Made by a program: the position numbers and the translations under genes | NCBI GenBank assembly: GCA_947459635.1 | Contig: CANHEA010000001.1 | Location: 1 to 64,000 of the forward strand | Direction: 5' to 3' | From: Flavobacteriaceae bacterium | GTDB lineage: Bacteria > Bacteroidota > Bacteroidia > Flavobacteriales > Flavobacteriaceae | Length of the DNA: 64,000 bases | Notes under the pieces: generated by a model | The model's database searches: none | Told to the model about the DNA's origin: nothing | The model's input: only the letters and a program-made list of their open reading frames with translations | In this document: positions 46,165 to 53,738 of the stretch, in pieces | Layout of the letters: every line of letters starts with the position of its first letter | Position numbering within the stretch: position 1 is the stretch's first letter

Positions 46165-46788
46165 ATGAAAGTTGCAGTTGCTCAAGGACTCGTAAATAGT
46201 CATTCTTACCTTCAATATCGATCTATAATTACCAACGCACTTGCTCATGGAAAAGTTACCGGTGATGAACAATCTCCAGCACTACTTCATTATTCCGAAT
46301 TAAATGAAGTTCGGATGAATCGGTTAGATAAAAAGATGGAAATCACCGAAGAAAATATTCAAAAGTTATTGGGTCTCAAGAGAAAATACGTTTGGTTGGT
46401 GCTATCTGAAGGTTGGTGCGGAGACGCTGCTCAAATATTACCCATTCTCAACAAAATGGATTCTTATTCACAGCATATTGAACTTCGAATCGCTTTCCGC
46501 GACGAAAACGAAGCCTTGATGAATTTATTCCTGACCAACGGAACCAAAAGTATTCCCAAAGTCATCGTCTTGGATAAGAAATCAGAAGAGGTTCTAGGAA
46601 GTTGGGGCCCACGACCCAAAGGCGCTACCAATCTCATTAAGAGCTACAAAGAACAATATGGCGTGGTAGATGAAACGGCAAAAACGGAATTACAATTATG
46701 GTATTTGCACGATAAAGGCGTCAGCACTCAAAACGAAATCCTTGAACTTACGTTGCAGTGCGAACAATTGAATCATCAAACGATGTAA
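46165..46788 (+). CDS. Thioredoxin-fold protein with single active-site cysteine
   Basis: Cytoplasmic thioredoxin-like protein of 207 residues without a signal peptide. The active-site segment reads L-S-E-G-W-C-G-D-A-A-Q, so only the first Cys of the CxxC is present, and S-I-P-K gives the cis-proline loop. The first 70 residues form a helical extension. A dithiol oxidoreductase is unlikely; monothiol or non-redox roles are possible. The gene has its own promoter, and its 3' end overlaps truB by 41 bp on the opposite strand. Confidence 0.8.
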   Translation: MKVAVAQGLVNSHSYLQYRSIITNALAHGKVTGDEQSPALLHYSELNEVRMNRLDKKMEITEENIQKLLGLKRKYVWLVLSEGWCGDAAQILPILNKMDSYSQHIELRIAFRDENEALMNLFLTNGTKSIPKVIVLDKKSEEVLGSWGPRPKGATNLIKSYKEQYGVVDETAKTELQLWYLHDKGVSTQNEILELTLQCEQLNHQTM

Positions 46789-47446
46789 TGTCCATCGCGT
46801 TTTCTACATCGTAGTTGCCAATTTTGGTTCGGCGTAACGCAATTAAGTGCGCGCCTGAACCCAAAGCTTTTCCAAAATCAAAAGCCAAGGAACGAATGTA
46901 AGTTCCTTTGCTGCAAACCACTCTAAAATCGATTTCCGGCAAAGCAATTCTTGTGATTTCAAACTCGTGAATGGTCGTTTTTCGAAAGGCAATTTCTACT
47001 GTTTCTCCGGCGCGTGCATGATCATACAGCCGAACACCATCTTTCTTGATTGCGGAAAAAATGGGTGGTTTTTGATCGATTTCGCCAAGAAACTGCTTTA
47101 CGGTTTCGTGAATTAATGCGTCGTTTATATGTGAAGTGGGAAAAGTTTGATCAATCTCGGTTTCTAAATCGTACGATGGAGTAGTTGCACCAATATAAAA
47201 AGTACCTGTATATTCTTTGGCTTGTCCTTGTAATTCTTCAATTCTTTTGGTGAATTTGCCGGTGCAAACGAGTAAAAGTCCAGTGGCTAAGGGATCGAGT
47301 GTGCCAGCATGACCAATTTTGATTTTCTTCAAACCCAATTTACTTTTCAAAATCCATTTCATCTTATTGACCGCTTGAAAGGACGTCCAATGCAAAGCCT
47401 TGTCAATCAATAAAATTTGTCCGTTTTGAAAATCTTCTGCCGTCAT
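46748..47446 (-). CDS. truB: tRNA pseudouridine-55 synthase
   Basis: Makes pseudouridine 55 in the tRNA T-loop, 232 residues. The catalytic Asp is in G-H-A-G-T-L-D-P-L-A-T-G-L-L (about 45-58); K-P-P-I-F-S-A-I-K and C-S-K-G-T-Y-I-R-S-L-A are further family blocks. The start overlaps the uppP stop (TAATG), implying coupled translation. The C-terminal PUA domain seen in E. coli TruB is absent, as in shorter family members. Confidence 0.96.
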   Translation of the reverse strand: MTAEDFQNGQILLIDKALHWTSFQAVNKMKWILKSKLGLKKIKIGHAGTLDPLATGLLLVCTGKFTKRIEELQGQAKEYTGTFYIGATTPSYDLETEIDQTFPTSHINDALIHETVKQFLGEIDQKPPIFSAIKKDGVRLYDHARAGETVEIAFRKTTIHEFEITRIALPEIDFRVVCSKGTYIRSLAFDFGKALGSGAHLIALRRTKIGNYDVENAMDITSFDDSIVRTAT

Positions 47447-48231
47447 TAAATTACACTCAACGGATGAATAAAGAAGTGAATCAATAATAGCGCAGCGCCT
47501 ACAATAATGCGATAGTAACCAAATACTTTAAAGCCGTGTTTGGTCAAAAATCCGATAAAACTTTTGATGGCTAAGAGCGCGACAATAAACGCCACAACAT
47601 TACCAATCACCAACAAATTGATTTGATCGCTGGTCAAGACATAACCATCTTTATAAAAATCGTAACATTTCTTCACTGTCGCACCCAACATCGTCGGAAC
47701 CGCCAAAAAGAAGGAGAATTCTGCCGCCGCAGTTCGCGATAGATTTTGTGACATTCCGCCAACAATACTGGCGCCACTTCTTGATATTCCTGGAATCATA
47801 GCCAAACATTGAAAAAATCCAATCTTAATTCCTTTCGCATAAGTGACCTCTGTATTTTCAGAATTACCAAACCAATCGTCAACTTTCAAAAGAATGATAC
47901 CGCCTAACAACAACGAAACCGCAACGGTAACTGGATTTTCTAATAATGCGTCTATTTTTTTACTAAAAAGTAATCCCAAAACTACCGCTGGAATAAACGC
48001 CGCGAGCAATTTGAAATAGAACTCTATAGTTTGAAAAAAACGTTTAAAATACAAAACGACCACCGACAATATCGCTCCCAGTTGAATGACAATCGTAAAC
48101 AATTTAGTAAACTCATCGTGCTCGATGCCGAAAAATGTACTGCCGAGAATTAAGTGGCCTGTAGAAGAAACTGGTAAAAATTCAGTGATGCCTTCAATGA
48201 TGGCGAGAATAATAGATTGGAGTGTATTCAT
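47446..48231 (-). CDS. uppP: Undecaprenyl-diphosphate phosphatase
   Basis: Recycles the lipid carrier for peptidoglycan and other envelope polymers, 261 residues with about eight helices. The BacA motifs are [16 protein letters not shown] (about 11-26) and [10 protein letters not shown]. It lies between DUF3098 (75 bp, with octamer arrays in the gap) and truB (TAATG overlap). Confidence 0.97.
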   Translation of the reverse strand: MNTLQSIILAIIEGITEFLPVSSTGHLILGSTFFGIEHDEFTKLFTIVIQLGAILSVVVLYFKRFFQTIEFYFKLLAAFIPAVVLGLLFSKKIDALLENPVTVAVSLLLGGIILLKVDDWFGNSENTEVTYAKGIKIGFFQCLAMIPGISRSGASIVGGMSQNLSRTAAAEFSFFLAVPTMLGATVKKCYDFYKDGYVLTSDQINLLVIGNVVAFIVALLAIKSFIGFLTKHGFKVFGYYRIIVGAALLLIHFFIHPLSVI

Positions 48232-48246
48232 GGATGAGATTTTGGG

Positions 48247-48309
48247 ATCTTAGATTTTTAGACCAGCATTCGAAAAACGAATCCTACAATCTTAAAGTCT
48301 TACAATCTA
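48247..48309. repeat. Octamer arrays downstream of DUF3098 gene
   Basis: TCTTAAAG and TCTTACAA words (about 48290-48306) run straight into the DUF3098 stop codon. A partly complementary stretch lies at 48247-48265, and a short hairpin (ATTCG-5 nt-CGAAT) lies between. Same word family as between pyrH and frr. Confidence 0.55.
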
Positions 48310-48555
48310 ATTAGTTTTCTTAGGGTTTTTCAAAATGGAGTAAATCGTAATCCCAAATCCAATTAATACCATGGTTGGAGCCAAACGAATTCTTTGAAAA
48401 TTAAAGACGGATTCATTAAACACTTTTGGATCATCGCTACCGCCACCAGACATCAAAATAAAGCCAAGTACAATCACACCAATTCCAATCAAAAGAATTT
48501 TATAATTGATTTTCTCAAAAAGGAACTCCTGTTTTTCTTGTTCGTTGTCTTTCAT
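48307..48555 (-). CDS. DUF3098 family membrane protein
   Basis: An 82-residue protein with two membrane helices joined by a short G-G-G-S-D-D-P-K-V-F-N loop, matching the DUF3098 family of Bacteroidota. The family regularly lies between ftsX and uppP, as here (35 bp after ftsX). The first 18 residues are charged and cytoplasmic. Function unknown, but constant linkage suggests a link to division or envelope synthesis. Confidence 0.85.
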   Translation of the reverse strand: MKDNEQEKQEFLFEKINYKILLIGIGVIVLGFILMSGGGSDDPKVFNESVFNFQRIRLAPTMVLIGFGITIYSILKNPKKTN

Positions 48556-48597
48556 AATCTTAAAATCTTATAGTCTTGCTGTCTTACAGTCTAATAC
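48555..48597 (+). repeat. Octamer array (TCTTnnnn) between ftsX and DUF3098
   Basis: Four 8-bp words (TCTTAAAA, TCTTATAG, TCTTGCTG, TCTTACAG) followed by TCTA at the ftsX stop codon. It occupies the whole 35-bp gap between the two genes. Confidence 0.7.
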
Positions 48598-49466
48598 AAA
48601 TCGTCTGTTCTTAAATTCAAGTATTTTTGAGTCGCAAAAAAGGTGCTGACCCAAGTAATCAAAATCCCAACGGCGAGAACGCCTAACAATACAAGAACAA
48701 CCATCAATTGGTCTTCTAAAATATTCAGGCTCGGGAAACTATTGTCAATATAAATCAACGTTCCAATCAAAGCTATAATCGCCAACACAGCGCCAATCAC
48801 GCCCAATCGAATGCTTCTCCAAATAAACGGTTTTCGGATAAACGATTTCGTCGCGCCCACCATTTGCATGGTTTTGATGATAAATCGATTCGAATAAATC
48901 GACAAACGCATCGAGCTGTTAATCAACAACACCGCAATCAATGCCAAAATGCCGCTGATGATCAAAATCCACATGCTCACTTTCTTGATATTGTCATTCA
49001 CCAAATTCACCAATTGCTTGTCGTAGACTACGTCGGCAATCATGTCGTTGGCTAAAAATCGACTTTCAATCTTGCGAATATTTTCCGTGTCGATATAGTC
49101 TGCTTTCAAATGAATGTCGTAAGAATTCTGCAACGGATTCGCACCCAAAAAGGTCATGAAATCCTCGCCGATGATGTCCGTGTGCATCTTTGCCGCTTGT
49201 TCTTTCGTCACATAATCACTCGATTTGACGAATTTCGCAACTTTCAATTCCTGTCCAAATGCCGCCATCGTGCTGTCTGTCGCTTCGTTTTTGAAGAAAA
49301 CAGTCATCACAATTTCTTCTTTAAAATCGTCCGACAATTTCTTAGAATTAATCACGAAAAAGCCTAAAATACCCAAAAGGAAAAGTACCAAAAACATACT
49401 CAGTACCACAGAAAAATAAGAAGAAATAAGCCGACGCTTTTGAAATTTTTCGAAAGAAGAACTCAT
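48591..49466 (-). CDS. ftsX: Cell division protein FtsX
   Basis: Permease-like division protein that with FtsE controls peptidoglycan hydrolases, 291 residues. One helix (about 20-42), an extracytoplasmic domain (about 43-165) and three C-terminal helices form the FtsX layout. N-S-S-M-R-L-S-I-Y-S-N-R-F-I-I-K-T-M-Q-M-V-G-A-T is the conserved coupling region. ftsE is not adjacent. It is the first gene of ftsX-DUF3098-uppP-truB. Confidence 0.94.
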   Translation of the reverse strand: MSSSFEKFQKRRLISSYFSVVLSMFLVLFLLGILGFFVINSKKLSDDFKEEIVMTVFFKNEATDSTMAAFGQELKVAKFVKSSDYVTKEQAAKMHTDIIGEDFMTFLGANPLQNSYDIHLKADYIDTENIRKIESRFLANDMIADVVYDKQLVNLVNDNIKKVSMWILIISGILALIAVLLINSSMRLSIYSNRFIIKTMQMVGATKSFIRKPFIWRSIRLGVIGAVLAIIALIGTLIYIDNSFPSLNILEDQLMVVLVLLGVLAVGILITWVSTFFATQKYLNLRTDDLY

Positions 49467-49576
49467 AAATGTTAGTAATTATGGCGTAAAAATAATAAAG
49501 AAATTGTTTAATCATAGTTTATAACGAGCAAAGTTTTGACTTTCGTACAATAAACGTAAATTTGCCCTCAGTTTTT

Positions 49577-49710
49577 AGGAGCACTACAATTGTTTTCCTT
49601 AGAACAGTCGTCCCGCTTTCGCCTTTATCTTTTTTGTTTTTGTCACCCTGAGCGCAGTCGAAGGGCATTTTTATAAAAACAAAAAAAGATACCGGCTCTA
49701 TCGGGGCTAA
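49577..49710 (+). repeat. Hairpin intergenic element, copy B, with nested palindrome
   Basis: Left block AGGAGC ... CCGCTTTCG ... TATCTTTT and right block AAAGATACCGGCT ... ATCGGGGCTAA. The long stem (about 49626-49641 with 49675-49691, one bulge) encloses a loop carrying a second repeat, CCCTGAGCGCAGTCGAAGGG (49647-49666). A nearly identical copy of that unit lies inside leuS. Confidence 0.7.
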
Positions 49711-49775
49711 TTTTTGAACGTATTTTGCTACCATCAAGCAGCCAAGATTCGCCAACCAAACAACATCACATTCGC

Positions 49776-49801
49776 TTTGCGCCTCTGTGCCTTTGCGAGC
49801 A
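49776..49801 (+). repeat. Octamer array (CTTTGCGC type, 3 units)
   Basis: Three 8-bp words CTTTGCGC, CTCTGTGC, CTTTGCGA. A related three-unit array lies just downstream of leuS (52733-52756), so the two bracket the gene. Confidence 0.6.
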
Positions 49802-49817
49802 AAAAATAAAAACAAAA

Positions 49818-49852
49818 ACTCAGCAACTCAGTTTCTCAGCAACTCAGTCACT
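49818..49852 (+). repeat. Octamer array (CTCAG type) upstream of leuS
   Basis: Words CAACTCAG, TTTCTCAG, CAACTCAG end 6 bp before the leuS ATG. They share the CTCAG core with the arrays between rpoN and asnS, 14 kb away. Confidence 0.65.
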
Positions 49853-49857
49853 TCAAT

Positions 49858-52731
49858 ATGAAATACAATCCAAACCAAATAGAAGCCAAATGGCAAAAAT
49901 ACTGGGCCGACAACCAAACTTTCGCCGCCAGTAATACATCGGATAAGCCTAAATATTACGTATTAGACATGTTTCCTTATCCATCCGGAGCAGGTTTGCA
50001 TGTCGGACATCCGCTAGGTTATATCGCGTCCGATATTTATGCACGATTCAAACGCCACCAAGGTTTCAACGTGTTGCATCCGCAAGGCTACGACAGTTTC
50101 GGTTTGCCCGCAGAGCAATACGCCATCCAAACCGGACAACATCCAGATAAAACCACCAAAGAAAATATCGCGCGTTACCGAGAACAACTAGATAAAATTG
50201 GTTTTTCCTTCGATTGGAGTCGAGAAGTGCGAACGTCCAACGCTGATTATTACAAACACACCCAATGGATTTTCATTCAATTATTCAATTCCTGGTATAA
50301 CAAAACTTCAGATAAAGCCGAAGATATTTCGACACTAATCACCGAATTCGAACAAAACGGAAACGCCAACGTCAATGCAGTTTGCGACGACAACATTACA
50401 CCGTTTTCAGCATCAGATTGGAAAGCTCTTTCATCAGAACAACAACAAGAAATACTACTACAATACCGTTTAACTTATTTAGCGGAAACCGAAGTCAATT
50501 GGTGTCCAGCGCTCGGGACTGTGCTCGCCAACGATGAAATTGTCAATGGCGTTTCAGAACGCGGCGGACATCCAGTCATTCGTAAAAAAATGACCCAATG
50601 GAGCATGCGCATTTCCGCTTTTGCAGAACGTTTGTTGCAAGGTTTAGACACCATCGATTGGAGCGAAAGCATCAAAGAAAGCCAACGCAACTGGATTGGA
50701 AAATCCGTTGGAGCTATGGTGACTTTCAATGTCCTCCCGAGCGCAGTCGAGGGACAACCGACAACCGATAACCGACAACCGACAACCATAGAAGTTTTCA
50801 CCACGCGTCCCGATACCATCTTCGGAGTTACCTTTATGACACTCGCACCCGAACACGAATTGGTTGCTCAAATCACAACAGCCGACCAAAAAGAAGCCGT
50901 TGCAGCGTACATCGAAAAAACAGCCAAACGTTCCGAACGTGAACGAATGGCAGATGTCAAAACGATTTCTGGGGTTTTCACCGGAGCGTATGCCGAACAT
51001 CCATTTACTAAAGAACCGATCCCAGTTTGGATAGGCGATTACGTTTTGGCGGGTTACGGAACTGGTGCAGTGATGGCGGTTCCATGTGGCGACGAACGCG
51101 ATTATGCTTTTGCCAATTTCTTTAAAGGTGAAAATGGGATGTCAGACATCAAAAACATTTTTGCCAATGTCGATATATCACAGGAAGCTTATGGTTCGAA
51201 AGACAATGTAGAAATTGCCAATTCGGATTTCCTAAATGGACTCAATTATAAAGAAGCGACGAAAAAAGTGATCGTTGAACTAGAAAAAATAAACCAAGGC
51301 AAAGGCAAAACCAATTACCGTTTGCGCGACGCTGTGTTTTCGAGACAGCGGTATTGGGGCGAACCTTTCCCGGTATATTACATCAATGACTTGCCACAAA
51401 TGATCGATGCGAAACATTTGCCGATTGTGTTGCCGGAAGTCGAAAAATATTTGCCAACCGAAGATGGTCAACCGCCTTTAGGAAATGCAACAACTTGGGC
51501 TTGGGATGTAGAGAAGTTGTCGGTTGTGAGTTGTCAGTTGATAGATCATAAAACTGTTTTTCCTTTAGAACTCAACACCATGCCAGGTTGGGCAGGAAGT
51601 TCATGGTACTGGATGCGCTATATGGATGCACACAACGAAACCGAATTTGCAAGCCAAGCCGCATTAGATTATTGGCAAAACGTTGATTTGTATATAGGCG
51701 GAAGCGAACACGCAACCGGACATTTGTTGTACTCGCGTTTCTGGAACAAATTTCTTAAAGACAAAGGATTTGCTCCAACCGAAGAACCGTTTAAAAAGTT
51801 AATCAATCAGGGGATGATTTTGGGGATGAGTGCGTTTGTATATCGCAGCGAAGATTCCAAAAAGTTGTATTCAAAAGGAATGGTTCAAAGTGAGATTGTG
51901 CACCCAATCCACGTTGATTTAGCTGTGATCAATGATATGACTAATGAATTAGATATCGAAAAATTCAAATCACATCCATTATATTCTGATTATAAAGACG
52001 CCGAATTCATATTAGAAAATGGCAAATATAATGTTGGACGTGAAGTCGAAAAAATGTCAAAATCAAAATACAACGTGGTCAATCCGGATGACATTTGCAA
52101 CGAATACGGCGCCGATACTTTAAGATTATACGAAATGTTTCTCGGTCCGCTTGAGCAAGCCAAACCGTGGAATACTGCGGGAATTACTGGTGTATTCGGG
52201 TTCCTCAAAAAATTGTGGCGTTTGTATTTTGATGACAATGGTTTGATTGTGACGAACAACGAACCTTCTAAAGACAGTTTGAAAACACTACACAAAACGA
52301 TTAAGAAAGTAGGCGAGGACATCACCAACTTTTCTTTCAATACCTCGGTGAGTCAGTTTATGATTTGCGTCAATGAATTGTCGACGCAAAATTGTCATGA
52401 GCGTGCGATTCTCGAACCATTAGCGGCTTTGATTTCACCTTATGCACCTCATATCGCGGAAGAATTGTGGAGTCAATTAGGAAATTCAGGTTCGATTTCA
52501 ACCGTGGCTTTTCCAGAATTTGATGCCAAACAGCTGGTAGAAAGCAGCAAAGAATATCCAGTTTCTTTTAATGGGAAAATGCGATTTACATTGGAGTTGC
52601 CCCTCGATTTAACCGTGGCGCAAATTGAAGAAATTGTCATGAAAGACGAGCGCACCATCAAACAATTGGAAGGACGAACTCCGAACAAAGTGATTATTGT
52701 TCCCGGAAAGATTATCAATCTTGTAGGCTAA
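49858..52731 (+). CDS. leuS: Leucyl-tRNA synthetase with repeat-derived insertions
   Basis: Class Ia synthetase, 957 residues. The HIGH motif is H-V-G-H (48-51) and KMSKS is K732-S736 (E-K-M-S-K-S-K). The CP1 editing domain begins at about 311 with T-T-R-P-D-T-I-F-G. Residues 293-310, immediately before it, are encoded by a GAGCGCAGTCGA palindrome and five GACAACC heptamers that elsewhere look intergenic, giving a Pro/Thr/Gln-rich insert. Residues 554-562 are encoded by four GTTGTCn heptamers in the opposite orientation. The frame stays open and all catalytic motifs are present, so a working enzyme is likely. It stands alone between repeat arrays. Confidence 0.96.
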   Translation: MKYNPNQIEAKWQKYWADNQTFAASNTSDKPKYYVLDMFPYPSGAGLHVGHPLGYIASDIYARFKRHQGFNVLHPQGYDSFGLPAEQYAIQTGQHPDKTTKENIARYREQLDKIGFSFDWSREVRTSNADYYKHTQWIFIQLFNSWYNKTSDKAEDISTLITEFEQNGNANVNAVCDDNITPFSASDWKALSSEQQQEILLQYRLTYLAETEVNWCPALGTVLANDEIVNGVSERGGHPVIRKKMTQWSMRISAFAERLLQGLDTIDWSESIKESQRNWIGKSVGAMVTFNVLPSAVEGQPTTDNRQPTTIEVFTTRPDTIFGVTFMTLAPEHELVAQITTADQKEAVAAYIEKTAKRSERERMADVKTISGVFTGAYAEHPFTKEPIPVWIGDYVLAGYGTGAVMAVPCGDERDYAFANFFKGENGMSDIKNIFANVDISQEAYGSKDNVEIANSDFLNGLNYKEATKKVIVELEKINQGKGKTNYRLRDAVFSRQRYWGEPFPVYYINDLPQMIDAKHLPIVLPEVEKYLPTEDGQPPLGNATTWAWDVEKLSVVSCQLIDHKTVFPLELNTMPGWAGSSWYWMRYMDAHNETEFASQAALDYWQNVDLYIGGSEHATGHLLYSRFWNKFLKDKGFAPTEEPFKKLINQGMILGMSAFVYRSEDSKKLYSKGMVQSEIVHPIHVDLAVINDMTNELDIEKFKSHPLYSDYKDAEFILENGKYNVGREVEKMSKSKYNVVNPDDICNEYGADTLRLYEMFLGPLEQAKPWNTAGITGVFGFLKKLWRLYFDDNGLIVTNNEPSKDSLKTLHKTIKKVGEDITNFSFNTSVSQFMICVNELSTQNCHERAILEPLAALISPYAPHIAEELWSQLGNSGSISTVAFPEFDAKQLVESSKEYPVSFNGKMRFTLELPLDLTVAQIEEIVMKDERTIKQLEGRTPNKVIIVPGKIINLVG
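50736..50787 (+). repeat. In-frame repeat insert in leuS: palindrome plus five heptamers
   Basis: CCCGAGCGCAGTCGAGGG (50736-50753) is followed by five 7-bp units, four GACAACC and one GATAACC (50753-50787). Their translation is an 18-residue insert before the editing domain. The first unit resembles the loop of hairpin element copy B. Confidence 0.85.
51516..51543 (+). repeat. In-frame heptamer array in leuS, inverted orientation
   Basis: Four 7-bp units GTTGTCG, GTTGTGA, GTTGTCA, GTTGATA. They are the reverse complement family of the GACAACC units 730 bp upstream, so the two arrays form an inverted pair within one gene. Confidence 0.7.
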
Positions 52732-52732
52732 T

Positions 52733-52756
52733 CTTTGTGTCTTCGTGTCTTTGTGG
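52733..52756 (+). repeat. Octamer array (CTTTGTGT type, 3 units) after leuS
   Basis: Words CTTTGTGT, CTTCGTGT, CTTTGTGG begin 2 bp after the leuS stop codon. Related to the array at 49776-49801. Confidence 0.6.
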
Positions 52757-52863
52757 CAATAATTTCATGACAAAATAACACGAATGTTAACACAAAGCAA
52801 ATTGGCTTGTAAATTGAGAGGCAATTTGTACTTTTAAATTTTAAAACTAAAAAACAAAAAATT

Positions 52864-53535
52864 ATGTATTTGATATTAGCAGGTTTACTGATGTTGGTGA
52901 GTTGGTTGGTGAGCAATCGACTGAAAAACAAGTTCGAATTGTACTCGAAATTGCAATTGCAAAACGGCATGTCAGGGAAAGAAATCGCCGAAAGAATGTT
53001 GGCCGATCATGGCATTACAGATGTTCAAGTTATCTCTGTTGAAGGTCAATTGACAGACCATTACAATCCAGCAGACAAAACAGTCAATTTGAGTGAAGCG
53101 GTATACAACCAAAGAAATGCTGCTGCTGCTGCCGTTGCTGCTCACGAATGTGGTCACGCTGTGCAACATGCAACAGCTTATAGTTGGTTGGAAATGCGTT
53201 CCACTTTGGTTCCTGTGGTTTCGGTTGCGTCGAGTTATGTGCAATGGATTTTGATTGGGGGTATCTTTATGATGCGTACGTTTCCACAACTATTATTGGT
53301 TGGTATTGTACTTTTTGCCGCCACTACAATTTTTTCTATTATCACCTTACCAGTAGAATATGACGCTAGCAACAGAGCATTAGCTTGGTTAGAAAACAAA
53401 CAAATGTTGAATAGCGAAGAGCAAGACAGCGCGAAAGATGCCTTGAAATGGGCGGCTAGAACGTATGTGGTTGCTGCCATTGGCTCGATTGCCACTTTGT
53501 TGTATTATGTATCGATTTATTTGGGTAGAAGATAA
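52864..53535 (+). CDS. Zinc metallopeptidase (Zn_peptidase_2 / YugP-like)
   Basis: Membrane-bound metallopeptidase-like protein of 223 residues. The zinc motif is H94-E-C-G-H98, preceded by an alanine run coded by GCT repeats. One N-terminal helix (about 1-18) and three later hydrophobic helices surround it, as in the YugP family. Substrate unknown. The convergent Lrp gene ends 203 bp away and the gap carries a 23-bp inverted repeat. Confidence 0.9.
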   Translation: MYLILAGLLMLVSWLVSNRLKNKFELYSKLQLQNGMSGKEIAERMLADHGITDVQVISVEGQLTDHYNPADKTVNLSEAVYNQRNAAAAAVAAHECGHAVQHATAYSWLEMRSTLVPVVSVASSYVQWILIGGIFMMRTFPQLLLVGIVLFAATTIFSIITLPVEYDASNRALAWLENKQMLNSEEQDSAKDALKWAARTYVVAAIGSIATLLYYVSIYLGRR

Positions 53536-53538
53536 ATT

Positions 53539-53732
53539 GATTTGAAAATGAGATAATTTGATAATTTGAAAATAAAAACCCGTGATGAGAATTGCGGGTT
53601 TTTTTTATTCCCCTTCTCTGTCGCGATGCCCAAAGGTTGGGGGGCTTTTCATCACAGCCGAAAAGAGCCAACTATTTAAGAAATTGCATCTTTACTACTA
53701 CCACCATTTTCAAATTATCTCATTTTCAAATC
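53539..53732. repeat. 23-bp perfect inverted repeat spanning a convergent gap
   Basis: Arms 53539-53561 and 53710-53732 are perfect inverted copies separated by 148 bp. Each arm continues as 8-bp words (ATTTGAAA/ATTTGATA on the left, TTTTCAAA/TCTTCAAA on the right). The arms begin 3 bp after the peptidase stop and end 6 bp before the Lrp stop. Confidence 0.85.
53575..53608 (+). terminator. Terminator of zinc metallopeptidase gene
   Basis: An 8-bp stem (53575-53582 with 53595-53602) and 12-nt loop followed by a T-run, inside the larger inverted repeat. Confidence 0.75.
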
Positions 53733-53738
53733 TTCAAA

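Larger units (their letters stand above)
49467..49857. other. 391-bp repeat-rich gap between ftsX and leuS
   Basis: No real gene here; the one open frame across it reads only repeats. From left to right: a leader of about 110 bp without clear signals, hairpin element copy B (49577-49710), a 60-bp stretch, an octamer array of CTTTGCGC type (49776-49801), and a CTCAG octamer array (49818-49852) ending next to the leuS ATG. Confidence 0.7.

Noticed and set aside
49519-49815. Open frame of 98 codons on the minus strand between ftsX and leuS
   Set aside because: It translates hairpin element copy B and flanking repeats, has no family resemblance and no start context; the sequence is explained by repeats.
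50731-50788. Possible frameshift or pseudogenisation of leuS at the repeat insert
   Set aside because: The frame is continuous on both sides and all synthetase motifs follow; it is an insertion, not a break.
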